Assembly (NCBI GenBank): GCA_900321255.1
Contig: ONVK01000006.1
Span: 1-49,626, forward strand
DNA length: 49,626 nt
Source of the DNA: an uncultured Lentisphaerota bacterium
Lineage (GTDB): Bacteria; Verrucomicrobiota; Kiritimatiellia; RFP12; UBA1067
Direction of reading: 5' to 3'
Part shown: positions 42,136 to 49,626 of the stretch, one piece after another
Numbering within the stretch: the first letter of the stretch is position 1
Layout: the number at the start of each line of letters is the position of its first letter
Notes under the pieces: model-generated
Seen by the model: only the letters and a program-made list of their open reading frames with translations
What the model was told of the DNA's origin: nothing
The model's database searches: none
Made by a program: the position numbers and the translations under genes

Positions 42136-42891
42136 TTACTTGACGTTGACCTTGATGAGCGTGCCGTTCTTGAGGAACTTCTTGGAAGCGGCGCTGTTGA
42201 GCTTGGCCGACCAGGAGCCGTAGGCAACCGTGGGATCGGTCGGAGCACCAGCGTAGTCGCTGCCATCGCACACCCAGTAGTCGGCATCAGGGCAGCCAAC
42301 GCCAGCAATATACTTGAGGTAGTGCGGGTTGATCTTCTCGCCGGCGAAGTTGCCGCTGACGGAGGAGAACCTGGTGTTCTTGAGGTCGTACTTGCCGAGA
42401 CCCGCGAACGTGAAGTCATAGTTCTCGCCCGAGTCGGAAGTAGCAGCCGCGAACTGACCCTTGAGCTCGAAGTCCTTCGCCTTCTTGCCGATCACGTGAC
42501 CAAAGTCAATCGTGAGACCTTCGGTGAAGAGCTTCTTGGCGTTGGTGACCTCGAAGAGCTCCTTCTGGGGCTTCGTGGTCCAGAACACCTCGCCGTCATC
42601 CGCGAGCTCGGTGAAGCCACCGCAGCAGGGGAGGCACTTGTAGGTGTAGCCCTGGATGTTGAGGGACGTAGGAACGCGGATCGCGCACATCTCAACACCG
42701 CCGCCACCCGGCTTGCAGTTGCCAGACGGGTTGATGGTGTAGGAAACCAGCACGCCAGTCGTGGTCTTGCCGGTGAACTTCCAGGTGTAGACCCAAGCGT
42801 CCTCAATGACGGGATCCTTGCCAGGAGTGCATGCAGCGTACGCACCAGCGATCGAAGCAACCGCGAGCGCAGCAATCATGAGCTTCTTCAT
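42136..42891 (-). CDS. Small secreted cysteine-containing protein, family not recognised
   Basis: Predicted 251 aa with a clear signal peptide (MKKLMIAALAVASIAGAYA) and about eight cysteines in the mature part, including KCLPCCGG near residue 86 and GCPDADYWVCDG near 200. No known domain is recognised. The middle section is beta-rich in character (YDFTFAGLGKYDLKNTRFSS). AAGGA lies ~9 bases before the ATG. A near-consensus promoter with an extended -10 and a ~210-base hairpin-rich leader precede it, and tandem hairpins follow it, so it looks like a strongly expressed, independently controlled transcript. It may be an abundant envelope or secreted protein of this lineage; function unknown. Confidence 0.85.
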   Translation of the reverse strand: MKKLMIAALAVASIAGAYAACTPGKDPVIEDAWVYTWKFTGKTTTGVLVSYTINPSGNCKPGGGGVEMCAIRVPTSLNIQGYTYKCLPCCGGFTELADDGEVFWTTKPQKELFEVTNAKKLFTEGLTIDFGHVIGKKAKDFELKGQFAAATSDSGENYDFTFAGLGKYDLKNTRFSSVSGNFAGEKINPHYLKYIAGVGCPDADYWVCDGSDYAGAPTDPTVAYGSWSAKLNSAASKKFLKNGTLIKVNVK

Positions 42892-43105
42892 TTGTTTTTT
42901 TCCTTTTTGTTGGAGTCGGGCTTGTTGACCCTTCCCCGATACCTTCCGCTTTCCAGAACTCTTGCGGTCACCCGACCGCCTTCGTCCAAGTCCACTTCAG
43001 GTGGTTAACTTGTTGTCCCTCGCTCGGTTGAGTCAACTTTCGTTGTGCCCAAGTCTGTTAACCAAGGCCCGGACACCCGTCCGAATTCTCTTCCTTGCTC
43101 AAGAC
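42892..43105 (-). ncRNA. Long hairpin-rich 5' leader of the small secreted protein mRNA
   Basis: Between the predicted start site (~43105) and the ATG at 42891 there are ~213 untranslated bases. Hairpins seen: GCGGTC/GACCGC with a 4-base loop (42964-42979); CCAC/GTGG around TTCAG (42992-43004); and a long-range pair GGTTAAC/GTTAACC that would enclose ~50 bases starting near 43002. No known riboswitch signature is recognised. It could be a stabilising leader or a regulatory element. Confidence 0.45.
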
Positions 43106-43111
43106 GCGAAC

Positions 43112-43141
43112 ATTATAGCATATCTTGTGGTCTGTGCGCAA
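43112..43141 (-). promoter_or_regulatory. Strong extended -10 promoter for the small secreted protein
   Basis: On the minus strand TTGCGC (43141-43136), 18 bases and TATAAT (43117-43112) are preceded by TGC (TGCTATAAT). This is the best sigma-70-type match seen in the window. The same arrangement (18-base spacer, TGC before the -10) precedes the InlB-repeat gene at 3882-3911. Confidence 0.7.
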
Positions 43142-43320
43142 GGGGGTATACAAAAAAAATTTTCGTGTGTATAATATACCCTACGAAATGCGCGGAACCC
43201 TTGATTTTATTGGGTCTGCTACATACCTATATGCACGAGCCCCCACACGATGACAAAAAAATTTCAAAAAATTTTTTTGCATTTCGTGTATTTCGTGGTT
43301 TGCACCTCTCCCCTCAGAAT

Positions 43321-43482
43321 ACACGAAACCGAAGCGCTGAAGATGACGCTTCGGTATCGAGCAACAAGTTTAACCAAGTGAATGTATGCACGCGATGACA
43401 GCCGATGACAAACTTATTCAAAAAAAAATCACAATCAACCTGGTAGGGGCGGCACCCCGTGCCGACCGCAACGGTTTCGCGT
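43321..43482. repeat. MITE-like element, copy 1
   Basis: 162 bp bounded by imperfect terminal inverted repeats (ACACGAAACCG left, CGGTTTCGCGT right). Inside are a perfect 8-bp stem CCGAAGCG/CGCTTCGG (43329-43354) with a 10-base loop, an A9 run, and a CGGCAC/GTGCCG hairpin with a 3-base loop. It is nearly identical to copy 2. No coding capacity. Confidence 0.8.
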
Positions 43483-43643
43483 GATCTGTCCCCAGGGCTC
43501 CTCAGGGCTCCTTCGCAGGCGGCGGCCGAAGGCTCCTCCTCAGGGACCCTCGGCGAATACGCCGTATCCCTTCGCTCGGACCTTCGCTCCCCCGCCTGCC
43601 AACCTGAATCCTTGCAACCAGACGAAAACCCCAGTTCTTAGAA

Positions 43644-43803
43644 ACACGAAACCGAAGCGCTGAAGATGACGCTTCGGTATCGAGCAACAAGTTTAACCAA
43701 GTGAATGTATGCGCGCGATGACACCCGATGACAAACTTATTCAAAAAAATCACAATCAACCTGGTAGGGGCGGCACTCCGTGCCGACCGCAACGGTTTCG
43801 CGT
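43644..43803. repeat. MITE-like element, copy 2
   Basis: 160 bp direct repeat of the element at 43321-43482, in the same orientation. It differs by an A7 instead of an A9 run and a few substitutions (including CACTCC for CACCCC in the loop). The terminal inverted repeats and both internal hairpins are preserved. Confidence 0.8.
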
Positions 43804-43946
43804 GGTCTGTTCCTAGAGCCCTGTGGGTTCACTCGCCAGAACGTGCGATACTGGAGCAAAGATCCGAGCGAGGGGATATTGCGACATAATGACACAAAAG
43901 AGAAAATATGTCACAATTTTAACCTCCTAAACCCCATTTTCCCCCA

Positions 43947-43962
43947 TGGCACTCAAATTGCT
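43947..43962 (+). promoter_or_regulatory. Sigma-54-type -24/-12 promoter for clpB
   Basis: TGGCAC-N5-TTGCT: the invariant GG (43948-43949) and GC (43960-43961) are exactly 10 bases apart. The predicted start near 43973 leaves a ~20-base leader containing AAAAAGGAG and then ATG 43994. A TGACA/TGTCA inverted repeat (43890-43913) upstream could be an activator site, but that is weak. Confidence 0.65.
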
Positions 43963-43993
43963 TCCATTTATGTAAGAAAAAGGAGACAAAACA

Positions 43994-46066
43994 ATGAACG
44001 CCAATTTTGAACCAGCAGAAGACAACGAAAAGTGCCTGGAGAAGTTCGGAACCGACCTGACCGCGCTTGCGCGGACGGGCAAGCTCGACCCCGTCATCGG
44101 GCGCGACACGGAAATCCGCGACGTCATCCGCATACTTTCGAGAAAGACAAAGAACAATCCAGTCCTCATCGGCGAACCCGGCGTCGGCAAGACCGCCATC
44201 GTCGAAGGACTCGCGCAGCGCATCGTGAGAGGCGACGTGCCGGAGGGCCTCAAGGACCGCACGGTCTTTTCGCTCGACATGACCGCGCTGATGGCGGGAG
44301 CCATGTACCGAGGCCAGTTCGAGGAGCGATTGAAGGCCGTATTAAAGAAGATAAAGGAGTCCGAGGGGAAGATAATCCTCTTCATCGACGAGATCCACAC
44401 GATCGTCGGCGCGGGAAAGACCGAGGGCTCCTCCGACGCGGGCAACATGCTCAAGCCCCTTCTCGCTCGCGGCGAACTTCACTGCGTCGGCGCGACGACG
44501 CTCGACGAGTACCGCAAGTACATGGAGTCCGACAAGGCGCTCGAGCGCCGCTTCCAGCCCGTGCAGGTCGACGCGCCGAGCGAGGAGGACGCAATCTCGA
44601 TACTGCGCGGCATCAAGGAGCGCTTCGAGAAGTACCACAACGTGCACATCCGCGACGAGGCGCTCGTGAGCGCCGTAGTCCTCTCTTCGCGCTACATCCA
44701 GGACCGCTTCCTCCCCGACAAGGCGATCGACCTTCTCGACGAGGCGTGCGCGCGCATCAGGACGGAAATGGATTCCTGCCCGCAGGAACTCGACGAGATC
44801 TCGCGGCACGTCAGGCGCCTCGAGATCGAGGAGATCGCGCTAAAGAAGGAGAAGGACGACGCGTCCAAGAAGCGATTAGAGGAACTGCAGGCGGAGCTTA
44901 AGGGGCTTCGCGAGAAGATGGACGCGATGACCGCGCAGTGGAAGCACGAGAAGGCGGCGATCGAGGAGGTACGCAAGGTGCGCGCAGACCTCGAGCAGGC
45001 GCGCATCCGCCACCAGCAGGCCGTGGACGCGGGCGATCTCAACGCCGCGGCGAAGCTGCAGTACGGCGACATCCCGGCGCTTGAGAAGCGCCTTAGGGAG
45101 CACGAAGCGGCGGTAAAGTGCGGCGATGCCGCGCTCCTGAGCGAGGTCGTGACCTCGGACGAAATCGCCGAGGTCGTCTCGCGCTGGAGCGGCATTCCTG
45201 TGACGAAGCTCGTGGAGGGCGAACGCGAGAAGCTGATGCGCCTCGGCGAGGTGCTGCACCAGCGCGTGATCGGCCAGGACAAGGCGGTCGACGCGGTTGC
45301 GGACGCGGTGCTCAGGTCCCGCGCCGGAATCAAGAACCGCAACAGGCCGGTGGGCGCGTTCCTTTTCCTCGGGCCGACGGGCGTCGGCAAGACGGAGCTC
45401 GCGAAGGCGCTCGCGCAGGAGCTCTTCGACGACGAGAACGCGATGGTCCGGCTCGACATGTCGGAGTACATGGAGAAGTTCGCCGTCTCCCGCCTCGTCG
45501 GGGCGCCGCCCGGATACGTCGGCTACGACGAGGGCGGGCAGCTCACGGAGGCGGTGCGCAGGAAGCAGTTCTCGGTCGTCCTCCTGGACGAGATCGAGAA
45601 GGCGCATCCGGACGTCTTCAACATGCTGCTGCAGGTCCTCGACGACGGACGGCTCACCGACAGCCACGGAAGGACCGTGTCGTTCAAGAACACGGTGATA
45701 ATCATGACCTCGAACGCACCGAAGGACGCGCTCAAGGACATCTTCCGCCCGGAGTTCCTGAACCGCCTCGACGAGATTCTCGAGTTCGATTCCCTGAACG
45801 AAAAGCAGATAGCCGAGATCGTGAAACTCCAGCTGAAGGATTTCGCAAAGCGTCTCGCGGAGCAGGGATTCAAGCTCGACGTCGACGACAAGGCGCTCGC
45901 GCAGCTCGCGAAGGACGGCTACGACCCCGCGTTCGGCGCGAGGCCGGTGAAGCGCGCGATCCAGCGAGAGCTCGAGAACCCGATCGCGAAGAACATCATC
46001 GCGGGGAAGTATCTCCCTGGCGCGGTGATAAAGGTGACGGCGAAGAACGGCGCGATATCGGTATAA
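43994..46066 (+). CDS. clpB: ClpB-type disaggregase lacking the N-terminal domain
   Basis: Predicted 690 aa. It begins at the point where E. coli ClpB has its internal start: no Clp_N repeats, then [23 protein letters not shown]1 has Walker [10 protein letters not shown] and Walker [10 protein letters not shown]. The coiled-coil M domain follows ([38 protein letters not shown]). NBD2 has [39 protein letters not shown] and the sensor-2 [10 protein letters not shown] loop after MTSN is shorter than in E. coli. It is an ATP-driven hexameric chaperone that resolubilises aggregates with DnaK. Shine-Dalgarno AAGGAG is present. The sequence upstream is noncoding, so the N-terminal domain is not simply mis-called. 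Confidence 0.96.
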   Translation: MNANFEPAEDNEKCLEKFGTDLTALARTGKLDPVIGRDTEIRDVIRILSRKTKNNPVLIGEPGVGKTAIVEGLAQRIVRGDVPEGLKDRTVFSLDMTALMAGAMYRGQFEERLKAVLKKIKESEGKIILFIDEIHTIVGAGKTEGSSDAGNMLKPLLARGELHCVGATTLDEYRKYMESDKALERRFQPVQVDAPSEEDAISILRGIKERFEKYHNVHIRDEALVSAVVLSSRYIQDRFLPDKAIDLLDEACARIRTEMDSCPQELDEISRHVRRLEIEEIALKKEKDDASKKRLEELQAELKGLREKMDAMTAQWKHEKAAIEEVRKVRADLEQARIRHQQAVDAGDLNAAAKLQYGDIPALEKRLREHEAAVKCGDAALLSEVVTSDEIAEVVSRWSGIPVTKLVEGEREKLMRLGEVLHQRVIGQDKAVDAVADAVLRSRAGIKNRNRPVGAFLFLGPTGVGKTELAKALAQELFDDENAMVRLDMSEYMEKFAVSRLVGAPPGYVGYDEGGQLTEAVRRKQFSVVLLDEIEKAHPDVFNMLLQVLDDGRLTDSHGRTVSFKNTVIIMTSNAPKDALKDIFRPEFLNRLDEILEFDSLNEKQIAEIVKLQLKDFAKRLAEQGFKLDVDDKALAQLAKDGYDPAFGARPVKRAIQRELENPIAKNIIAGKYLPGAVIKVTAKNGAISV

Positions 46067-46073
46067 GCCGACG

Positions 46074-47168
46074 TCAGACGACCGGGCGGATGTACTTCGA
46101 CTTGAGCGCGCGCCAGAGGACCACGCACGACGCCGAAAGCGGGATCGCGAGAAGGAGCCCGAGAACTGGACCGAGGACCGTGCCCCAGAAGAAGAACGAG
46201 AAGATCACCCCGGCGTAGCCGAGGCCTGTCTTGTTGCCCTGGATCTTCGGCGTGATGAGATAGCCGTCGAGCACCTGGCCGATCGCCCACACGGCGAGCA
46301 CGAGCACGAGCCGCGTGGTCGACCCGGCGGCGCCGAAGTAGGCGAGCGGCAGCGCGATCGGAAGGCAAACCACCGTGCCGAAGAGTGGCACGAGGTTCAG
46401 GACGCCGAGCGTGAAGCCGATGAGAAAGCCGTAGGGCAGCCCGACAAGCGCGAAGCCAAGCCCGTAGTAGACGCCTTCGATAAGGCAGATGACCGTCTGG
46501 CGCTGGAAGAAGCTGACGAGGATCTCGACGAAGGCGTCGATCTGCTCGGCGACGAAGTCGCGCGTCTCCGGCTTGAGGAACGCGAGCTGCGCGACGACGT
46601 CGCTCCCGCGTCTCGGCCTGGACGTCAGGAAGAACACGAAGAAGATCAGCGTGACGAGCGCCGAGAGGACGCCGCTCGCGAACTTGAGCGCCCCAGACCC
46701 CGCCTTGAGCGCAGCGCCGCCGTAGTTCGTGTAGAGATCGCCGATGTTCTCGTATCTGACGCCGAGCTGGTCGAGGAGCGAGACGGATTTCGGGAAAGTC
46801 GTCCTGAACCAGTCGAGGACCTGGTGCGCCATCGCCGGCCCCTGCCGGATGAGATTCGATATCTGGTCGACGGTCACCGCGCCCGCATGCCACAGGAAAA
46901 GACCGAGAGGGATGAAGATCGTCAGGAGCATCACGGCAAGGGCGAGCGTCTGGTTTCTGATGTATTTCTGCCACCACGCGTAGTACGGCTTGAAAAAGAG
47001 CGAAAGGAAGAACCCGAGCACAACTGGGATTATCGCCGCCGACGCAAACGAGAGCACCTTGAAGACAACCCACGCAACGAACGCGACAAACGCGAAGACC
47101 AGCGACAGAGACAGGACTGTCAGCCCCGCCGCCACAGTTTTCTTCTGCCCGTCCGTGAACTCGATCAT
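46074..47168 (-). CDS. AI-2E family transporter (PerM/YtvI-type)
   Basis: Predicted 364 aa with about eight hydrophobic segments, including FASAAIIPVVLGFFLSLFF, VLSALVTLIFFVFFLTSRPR, GLPYGFLIGFTLGVLNLVPL-FG and DGYLITPKIQGNKTGL, the conserved pattern of the AI-2E transporter family. Members export small molecules or act as ion antiporters; the substrate is unknown here. AAGGAGGT lies just before the ATG. It is the third gene of an efp-metG-transporter group and converges on clpB with only 7 bases between the stops, leaving no room for a separate terminator. Confidence 0.93.
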   Translation of the reverse strand: MIEFTDGQKKTVAAGLTVLSLSLVFAFVAFVAWVVFKVLSFASAAIIPVVLGFFLSLFFKPYYAWWQKYIRNQTLALAVMLLTIFIPLGLFLWHAGAVTVDQISNLIRQGPAMAHQVLDWFRTTFPKSVSLLDQLGVRYENIGDLYTNYGGAALKAGSGALKFASGVLSALVTLIFFVFFLTSRPRRGSDVVAQLAFLKPETRDFVAEQIDAFVEILVSFFQRQTVICLIEGVYYGLGFALVGLPYGFLIGFTLGVLNLVPLFGTVVCLPIALPLAYFGAAGSTTRLVLVLAVWAIGQVLDGYLITPKIQGNKTGLGYAGVIFSFFFWGTVLGPVLGLLLAIPLSASCVVLWRALKSKYIRPVV

Positions 47169-47200
47169 GAGACCTCCTTCGACTGCTCCAGTGCAGACGC

Positions 47201-49315
47201 TCAGGTTACGCTCGTTCCGCCGCCGGCCGCAGAAGCGGGCGAGACGACCCCTCCGCAGACACCCGGTTCGCCGGCGAAGAGTATCATGCCTTCGCTGACT
47301 CCGACCGACATCTTCCTCGGCGCGAGGTTCGCGACGAAGACGACTTCCTTCCCGACGAGCGCAGCCGGGTCGGGATAGGCCCCGCGGATTCCCGAGAAGA
47401 TCGTGCGCTTCCCGAGCGAGCCAGCGTCAAGGACGAACTTGAGCAGCTTCGAGCTCTTTGGAACGATCTCGCAGCTCTCGACGACGCCGACCCTGAGGTC
47501 GAGCTTCTCGAAATCCGGGAACGCGATCTCGGGCTTCAGCGGCGCAGACTGCCCCTCCTGGCCCCCGACCCCTGACTCCTGACTCCTGACCCCTGACTCC
47601 TGACCCCTATCCCCTGACCCCTTGTTCTTGCTCGCCCTCGACTCGTGCGCGACTTCGCCGGAATCGGCCGGCTTCACCGTTGCCGCGGCAATCATCGCGT
47701 CAACCTGTTTGGAGTCGATGCGGCTCGCGAGATACTCGTACTCGCCAAGAGAAACGCCCTCGATGGCCGTGTCGCGGGAATCCCATGTCCACTCCGCCTC
47801 GCCGAAGAGCTTCATCGCCTTGTCTGCGTAGACCGGGAGAATGGGCTTTAGGTAAATCGCCAAGATGCGGAACGCGTTGAGCGCGGCCGTGAGGACGACG
47901 CGAGTCGCCTCCGCGTCGGTCTTCACCGTCTTCCACGGCTCCTTGCGGTCGAAATACTCGTTCGCCGCGTCTGCGAGCCGGCAGATCTCGACGACCGCCA
48001 AGTTGAAGCGGCGGTCCTCGTAGTTGCGCGCAATCGTCTCGCCACCGTCGCGGAGCTTCTTCAAAAGCGCCAGCTCCTCGTCGTGCCCGGCAAGCGTGGC
48101 GAGCTTGCCGTCGAGCTTCTTCTGGAGCATCTGCGCGGAGCGCGAGGCGATGTTCGTGATCTTGCCGACGAGATCGGAGTTGACGCGCTGGACGAAGTCC
48201 GCGAGATTCAAGTCCATGTCGTCGGTCGTGCCGCCGAGCTTCGCCGCGTAGTAGTACCTGAGCGCCTCGGGCGGGAGATGGTCGAGATAGGTCCGCGCGT
48301 TGACGAACGTGCCCTTCGACTTCGACATCTTCTCGCCGTTGACGGTGAGAAAGCCGTGGACGAAGATCTTGTCCGGCTGCTGGAAGCCGGCGACGTTGAG
48401 CATCCCAGGCCAGAAGAGGCAGTGGAACCTAATGATGTCCTTGCCGATGAAATGGTAGCGCTCGGCGTCAGGGTTCTGCCACCAGTCCTCGAACTTCTCG
48501 CCGTTCTTCTCGCACCAGTTCCTGAGCGAGGCGAGATAGCCGATCGGCGCGTCGACCCAGACGTAGAAGAACTTGTCCTTGTGGCCGGGAATCTCGAAGC
48601 CGAAGTACGGCGCGTCGCGCGAGATGCACCAGCCGCGCAAGGGCTCCTTGAACCACTCGAGAAGCTTGTTGGAGACGTCGCTCGTCGTGTGGCCCGGGAT
48701 CCACTTCTCGAGGAAGTCGTGCTGCGGCTCGAGCTCGAAGTAGAGATGCTCCGACTCCTTCACGACCGGCGTTCCGCCGCAGGTCGTGCACTTCGGGGCC
48801 CCGAGCTCCTCGGCGCCGTAGGTCGAGCCGCACTTGTCGCAGCTGTCGCCGTACTGGTTCTCCGCGCCGCACTTCGGGCAGGTGCCCTTGACGAAGCGGT
48901 CGGGGAGGAACATCTTGCAGTGCTCGCAGTAGAGCTGCGGAGACGACTTCTTCGTTATGCCGCCCGACTTCTCCATCGCCGCGAAGATCTGCTCCGAGAA
49001 CGCCTTGTTCTCGGGCGAGTTCGTCGTGTAGTAGTTGTCGAACGCGACCTGGAAGTCCGTGAAGTCCTTGAGGTGTATCGCGTGCGTGCGCGCGATGAGG
49101 TCCTCGGGCGTGACGCCCTCCTTGCGGGCGCGGATCATCACGGGCGTGCCATGCGTGTCGTCCGCGCAGACGTAGACGCACTCGTTCCCGCGCAGCTTCT
49201 GGAAGCGCACCCAGAAGTCGGTCTGGATGTATTCCACCAGGTGCCCGAGGTGGATGTCACCGTTCGCGTACGGAAGCGCGCTCGTAACGACTATGCGTCT
49301 CTTCTTTTCCGGCAT
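47201..49315 (-). CDS. metG: Methionyl-tRNA synthetase with C-terminal tRNA-binding domain
   Basis: Predicted 704 aa. Class I synthetase with PYANGDIHLGH (HIGH motif), a zinc-binding insert with four CXXC pairs (CEHC, CPKC, CDKC, CTTC), VNGEKMSKSKGT (KMSKS), an anticodon-binding helical domain, and a C-terminal EMAP/Trbp domain from ~600 (FPDFEKLDLRVGVVESCEIV, FVANLAPRKMSVGVSEGMIL). Between the last two domains lies an odd hydrophilic linker, GQESGVRSQESGVGGQE, encoded by a heptanucleotide repeat. GGAGA precedes the ATG by ~8 bases. It charges tRNA-Met; essential housekeeping gene. Confidence 0.97.
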   Translation of the reverse strand: MPEKKRRIVVTSALPYANGDIHLGHLVEYIQTDFWVRFQKLRGNECVYVCADDTHGTPVMIRARKEGVTPEDLIARTHAIHLKDFTDFQVAFDNYYTTNSPENKAFSEQIFAAMEKSGGITKKSSPQLYCEHCKMFLPDRFVKGTCPKCGAENQYGDSCDKCGSTYGAEELGAPKCTTCGGTPVVKESEHLYFELEPQHDFLEKWIPGHTTSDVSNKLLEWFKEPLRGWCISRDAPYFGFEIPGHKDKFFYVWVDAPIGYLASLRNWCEKNGEKFEDWWQNPDAERYHFIGKDIIRFHCLFWPGMLNVAGFQQPDKIFVHGFLTVNGEKMSKSKGTFVNARTYLDHLPPEALRYYYAAKLGGTTDDMDLNLADFVQRVNSDLVGKITNIASRSAQMLQKKLDGKLATLAGHDEELALLKKLRDGGETIARNYEDRRFNLAVVEICRLADAANEYFDRKEPWKTVKTDAEATRVVLTAALNAFRILAIYLKPILPVYADKAMKLFGEAEWTWDSRDTAIEGVSLGEYEYLASRIDSKQVDAMIAAATVKPADSGEVAHESRASKNKGSGDRGQESGVRSQESGVGGQEGQSAPLKPEIAFPDFEKLDLRVGVVESCEIVPKSSKLLKFVLDAGSLGKRTIFSGIRGAYPDPAALVGKEVVFVANLAPRKMSVGVSEGMILFAGEPGVCGGVVSPASAAGGGTSVT
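47563..47618 (-). repeat. Heptanucleotide tandem repeat inside metG
   Basis: Eight consecutive 7-base units of the form YCCTGAC on the plus strand, with two degenerate units (CCCCGAC, CCCTATC). On the coding strand they are read as GTCAGGR units, giving a 7-residue period (GVRSQES). The reading frame of metG runs through the array unbroken. Confidence 0.85.
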
Positions 49316-49343
49316 GGCTGGTCTCCGGCCCGCAAAGGCGGCC

Positions 49344-49626
49344 TTACTTCGTCGAAGTGCGGTCGTTGTATTCGCCCGTCTCCGTGTTGATGCGGATCAC
49401 GTCGCCCTCGTTGATGAAGAGCGGGACGGCCAGCGTATAGCCGCCCTCGACGGTCGCCGGCTTGGTGACCTTGCCGGACGCGGTGTTGCCCTTGACGCCG
49501 GGCTCGACCTTGATGACCTTGCGCTCTACGAGCTGGGGAAGGTCGACGCCGATGACCTTGTCGTTGAAGAACAGCGCCTTGACCTCCATCTCGTCCATGA
49601 GGAAGTACTTCTTGTCGCCCATGACG
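49344..49626 (-). CDS. efp: Elongation factor P, C-terminal part (start outside window)
   Basis: The C-terminal ~94 residues of EF-P: MEVKALFFNDKVIGVDLPQL, VIKVEPGVKGNTASGKVTKP-ATVEGG and VPLFINEGDVIRINTETGEY correspond to domains II and III. The frame stays open to the window edge, so the ATG at 49622 is internal (it is preceded by a Val codon) and the N-terminal KOW-like domain with its modified residue lies outside. EF-P relieves ribosome stalling at polyproline. It lies 28 bases upstream of metG in the same direction. Confidence 0.95.
   Translation of the reverse strand, partial: VMGDKKYFLMDEMEVKALFFNDKVIGVDLPQLVERKVIKVEPGVKGNTASGKVTKPATVEGGYTLAVPLFINEGDVIRINTETGEYNDRTSTK

Larger units (their letters stand above)
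43142..43993. other. Noncoding region between divergent genes
   Basis: No convincing gene is seen in these ~850 bases. The first part (43142-43320) is AT-rich with runs of A and T and repeated TTTCGTG words. Two copies of a MITE-like element follow (43321-43482 and 43644-43803), separated by a 161-base GC-rich spacer with a CTTCG/CGAAG hairpin. The last 190 bases carry the clpB control region. Confidence 0.7.

Noticed and set aside
43321..43803. CRISPR array
   Set aside because: Only two long (160 bp) copies with inner hairpins and terminal inverted repeats, no short regular repeats and no cas genes.
43860..43993. CIRCE/HrcA operator before clpB
   Set aside because: No TTAGCACTC-N9-GAGTGCTAA inverted repeat is present; the best control signal is the -24/-12 element.
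46067..46073. Bidirectional terminator between clpB and the AI-2E transporter gene
   Set aside because: The stops are 7 bases apart and no inverted repeat is visible in the gap.

Overview
The window is a GC-rich stretch of a bacterial chromosome dominated by cell-surface biology. Several traits point to an uncultured, probably gut-associated member of the PVC group, most likely Kiritimatiellota. These are secreted proteins carrying BspA-type leucine-rich repeats, InlB-type beta repeats and Ig-like modules, a Gram-negative style capsule or O-antigen locus, and lipoprotein signals. The taxonomic call is an inference from protein style, not from a marker gene.

Layout: (1) 1-6637, minus strand: three secreted surface proteins (a BspA-like LRR protein cut by the window edge, and two InlB-repeat/Ig-like proteins). 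A terminator-like hairpin and an extended -10 promoter separate the third from the first two. (2) 6640-30811, minus strand: a polysaccharide locus in which most genes overlap by 1-4 bases (ATGA, GTGA or TGATG). In transcription order it holds a Wzy/ligase-like membrane protein, a WbaP-type initiating phosphotransferase, a TarI/IspD-like cytidylyltransferase, a Wzx-type flippase, a GT-B-like transferase and pseB-pseC-pseF. These are followed by a TIM-barrel protein, pseH-like GNAT, pseI, an acyltransferase, a phosphoethanolamine transferase and dgkA. Then come a short UDP-sugar dehydrogenase, a Stealth phosphotransferase, a pyruvyl transferase-like protein, a second acyltransferase, two CDP-glycerol-type phosphotransferases, an extended SDR, and LicD joined to a frameshifted DUF4422 domain. 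(3) 30808-42025, minus strand: a parvulin-type lipoprotein and two giant secreted proteins (1540 and 1803 aa) that run by overlap or short gaps directly into the polysaccharide genes. (4) 42136-43993: a small cysteine-containing secreted protein with a long hairpin-rich leader and a strong promoter, then a noncoding region with two copies of a MITE-like 160 bp element. (5) 43994-49626: a ClpB lacking its N-terminal domain on the plus strand behind a sigma-54-type promoter, then on the minus strand efp (partial), metG and an AI-2E family transporter.

How the genes fit together: WbaP, Wzx and a Wzy-like protein indicate a lipid-linked, Wzy-type polymer. PseB, PseC, PseH, PseI and PseF would supply CMP-pseudaminic acid, but no PseG is visible in the set. 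The TarI-like enzyme, SDR, LicD, Stealth and two TagB/TarL-like transferases suggest phosphate-linked alditol or sugar decorations. Acyl, pyruvyl and phosphoethanolamine transferases would add further substituents, and DgkA would recycle the diacylglycerol released by the phosphoethanolamine transferase. The parvulin lipoprotein and the giant protein with two CXXC thioredoxin-like domains look like an envelope folding or redox function transcribed with the surface polymer.

The points most worth follow-up are the double-thioredoxin giant protein, the pseudaminate pathway lacking PseG, the C-terminal module shared by four secreted proteins, the broken LicD-DUF4422 fusion, the structured leader, the sigma-54 promoter of the truncated ClpB, and a heptanucleotide repeat translated inside metG.
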